The translations under genes and the position numbers were made by a program. From assembly GCA_011033025.1 (NCBI GenBank), contig WFMF01000110.1, positions 124,001 through 188,000 on the forward strand: DNA of 64,000 nt. Direction: 5' to 3'. This DNA comes from Beroe forskalii. Taxonomy: Eukaryota > Ctenophora > Nuda > Beroida > Beroidae. Each line of letters begins with the position of its first letter. The stretch's first letter is position 1. Positions 61,166 through 64,000 of the stretch are shown one piece after another. Under the pieces are notes generated by a model. The model saw only the letters and a program-made list of their open reading frames with translations, made no database searches and was not told the DNA's origin.

Positions 61166-62460
61166 TGCTAAAATGTATAATTTTGCAGGGTTTTCCTTCA
61201 TTTGAGCAAGAAAATATCCGAGATTTAAACAGCGTGTTTCATTCAAAAAATCTCTAATTTTTTGATTCAGAAGCCCCAGTAGGCTACACATTATGTAATT
61301 CATAATTATTTCCACCTGACAGACAAAATTTGAATCACTTACTCACTGCTCACTATTCTTTTACTCAACCAATTGATGAATTGTAAAAGTAAATGTTCAT
61401 GTTTCAAAGATCAATTGTGTGTCAGGCTTATAACTTAATAACTAACAAATATAATCAGCTAAAAGGCTGTCGTTTGATATATTACTATCCTAAAAAAAAT
61501 GGAAGCACAGATGATTTTTTGTTTGATAAGCGAGTCAAAACGTCACCTTTACTCATACACAGGAGTTCGAAAAAAACAAATTTCAGGCTGAATATTGATC
61601 ATGATTTAATATTGTCTACAGTATGTGTCGCTGTATCTTGAATACGAATATTAGATATACTCCTGGTTTTTATTTCTAATTGGATTTTTGTTTTTGTTAA
61701 AATTAAGTCCACTCCTTAAAAGTTAAAACTCGATCAGATCATGCCGACTGGAAGTGCAACCACCGCTTTAGAGAGCTTGCAAGTTGCTGCTCTCAGCAGC
61801 AGTGTTTTACTACAGCTCACCCTCACAATAATCTAATCAGCTGCAACCAGGATCGCAACCAGGATTGCTAGAGAGCCTCCAGGATTGTAAGCTCCGCTTA
61901 CAATCCTCCGAAAAAAAGTAACAAGTTGGGTTGCTCTGGTTGCGCTAGCATGGTCCATGGAATTCTGGATATATGCTGGATATTATGAGGAAGTAGATAG
62001 ACTACGCATACCCCTTCTGCAGTAATTATTAAAGCGAGAAGGTGTAATATCATAATATGAATGATACCAACGTAGTATGTACGTTATTCAGTGTTTCTAA
62101 TCCTGACTAGTGCTAAGAATAAAATGGGAATTTTATGCATTGCATACTGATGGTGATACAGTGAGTAGCAAACTATGATTGCGTTTCACTCTCCATTTTG
62201 AAAACTGACTGATGTAACAGTAAAATTGTAGCTGCACACCTAATTATAAGTCGTTAAATTCTGAAATTTCATGGTTGCTTTAACAAATAATGTTGCCAAG
62301 CTAGGATTGCCAGGATTGCAGGTTATTCCAACCGGGCGTTAGAACGCACTCTCTATACTAGTGCCTGTAACAGTACTTGAGGACCAAAACAATGGGTGTT
62401 GTATGAGGGATTGAAACTCGGGGTCCTCAGTTAGTTAATTTAATATGTGTTGTGTTGTAA
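61166..62460. other. Spacer with a short perfect hairpin
   Basis: The only distinct structure is GGATTGTAAGC TCC GCTTACAATCC at about 61881-61905. A CCCGGTTGGAATAA motif next to the LINE 5' end (60984) recurs inverted at about 62328, so a LINE leader fragment may be present. I see no exons. Confidence 0.45.
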
Positions 62461-63625
62461 GTTTAAAGGTTAATAATAAATGTTAATAATAAAAATAGCC
62501 TGTGGCTATAAATTTACTTGTCAGTAATGATAAAGTGGGTTTGAATTTTATATTTTTGTAAGTTTGTAATATATGACAAAATTTAAATTTAAATTAAATA
62601 TATTGTAAACTAATATGACAGCGTTTTAGCATTAGACAGATTAAGTTTGGACCATTACAAGCTAACATCAATTTCAAGTTGAGGGTTATAACTTTATAAT
62701 TTGAATTCTTTATGCAGGGCACTGGTACTACATGATGAATAGGGAAGAGTCTTAGTACTTACTGTATTGGTAACTTATTCCATAATTTTACACAGTTTTG
62801 CTTAAAGCTAGTGTCTGTGGAACTTAGTTTGTTTTGGTAATCATACATTTGGTCTAAAGAAACTCGTGTAATTCTTCTCTGCAATTGATCAACATTAAAC
62901 TCTGGCATTATAGTATTACAAAAGCTTTCTGGTAATAGGCCAGCATGGTGTTTAAAGCAGAGCTTTTTTATCACAACACAATACATAATATGTTCAATGG
63001 AAACTATTTTTAAATCATTGTGCCTTAATGCATCCTCAGTTCGTTTGCAATCATATAGAATCCTTAGAATTTTGTGCTGCAGTTTTATAAGGACATCCTG
63101 CTGAGACTGAATACTGTGTCCCCAGACCTCAATTGCATATAAAAAGTATGGCTGAATGAAGGCTTTGTACATGTTGATTAGGTAGTGAGTATCCATAAAA
63201 TCTCTACACTTATATAAGAGACCAACTGTTTTACATACTTTAGAATGTATTTCTTGTTTATGATTGTCCCATGTGAGCCTGTCATTAATCATTACACCTA
63301 AGAATTTTATAACATGGACTTGTTCTAGTTCTGTCCTGTCCATACATATTCTGGTATTTGTTGAATCAAACAGCATCTTCTTGTTTTTATTTCTCCTTCC
63401 ATTTGGTTTGTAGATCATATACTTTGATTTAGATGGATTTACAGATAATTTGTTCACAGTGAAATAATGATAAAACCGGGTAAGAATGGCATTACAGTGT
63501 TGTTTTACTTCAGTCAAATTCTTTCCAGTTATAAGTACAGTTGTGTCATCTGCATATACTATCATTTTGTTTTCTTTGGTAATCCTAGTCATATCATGTA
63601 TATGTCCAATTCCACGACGATGTTT
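62460..63625 (-). mobile_element. 5'-truncated copy of the CR1-like LINE
   Basis: The minus frame 62759 to about 63610 corresponds to the last third of the ORF2 at 49237-52324: it enters just before VYADDTTVLITGK and ends at VKLWNKLP. It differs by only a few residues (for example NAILTR for NDILTR, PEF for PQF). The 3' UTR follows to about 62460, where similarity to the other copy ends. It lacks the frameshift near 52060, so it gives the ancestral reading QRRITRVSLDQMYDY. Such closeness implies recent retrotransposition. Confidence 0.88.
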
Positions 63626-63637
63626 ACCACAGGTCAA

Positions 63638-64000
63638 AAATTCAAGATGGACCTAAGGTGATGAAATTTTGTGTTTAGTTAGAAGAGATCTGTAACTTTC
63701 AGGAACAAAAAACCGTTTGTGAATAGTCCTCATCAGTTTTACGTGAGATTCAGTCAAACTTTGCTACAAATGTGCATTAATAACAGTCAATTTTGAGACT
63801 TTTTCGACCATATAATATCTTGACAAATGTGCAACTTGATGTGCTGCAAAACATTTGCGCATATTGTTTGGAACCCTAACAGCATTGTCGTGGTGTATTG
63901 GCTCTTAAGTACTTCAAATGAAGGAGATATTTCATTTTTAGTCTGTAGCTCAAACGTTGTGAATTACGTAACGGTATAGTACTAAAAGTTTTATTACTCC
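63638..64000. other. Right-hand flank
   Basis: AT-rich, no recognisable gene, repeat or structured element. Confidence 0.5.

Overview
The window is nuclear DNA from an invertebrate animal. Genes carry short GT-AG introns, the spacers are AT-rich, non-LTR retrotransposons and small inverted-repeat elements are abundant, and the conserved proteins (CDC5L, LKB1/STK11 with its CKQQ tail, SMC5, RPS14, RPL32) are close to vertebrate ones. The species cannot be fixed from sequence alone; a slowly evolving animal such as a cnidarian fits, but that is inference.

Layout. From about 4.4 to 39 kb, nine recognisable host loci all lie on the minus strand: FNBP4 (4400-9132), RPS14 (9545-10000), ZRANB2 (11158-14233), a broken RPS24 copy (14484-14973), CDC5L (16160-18497), SGTA (19243-28559), STK11/LKB1 (30594-33211), RPL32 (33580-33984) and SMC5 (34920-39015). 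The work they suggest is basic: splicing (ZRANB2, CDC5L, probably FNBP4), ribosome (RPS14, RPL32, RPS24), chaperone relay (SGTA), polarity and energy kinase (STK11) and DNA repair (SMC5). From about 39 to 64 kb no host gene was recognised. That part holds CR1/L2-like LINEs (44-53 kb on plus, 56.6-61 kb on minus, a fragment at 62.5-63.6 kb), another LINE remnant at 43.5-44 kb, a palindromic foldback element of about 1.5 kb (55.0-56.5 kb), a 143-bp tandem repeat and an array of GAA-loop hairpins. A further LINE with an intact 1211-residue ORF2 sits in the first intron of SGTA, together with two tandem arrays and a TA-flanked MITE.

Three themes stand out. (1) Exon edges are repeatedly duplicated: in FNBP4, SGTA, STK11 (first and last exons), ZRANB2 and the RPS24 copy, a piece of exon at a splice boundary recurs beside it, most dramatically as about ten tandem copies of the STK11 terminal coding exon. 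(2) Several highly conserved genes have one-base frameshifts (FNBP4, CDC5L, SMC5, perhaps STK11), which look more like consensus errors than gene death. (3) All host genes are co-directional, and nearly all have an AG dinucleotide just upstream of the start codon, which would suit spliced-leader trans-splicing but is not proven here.
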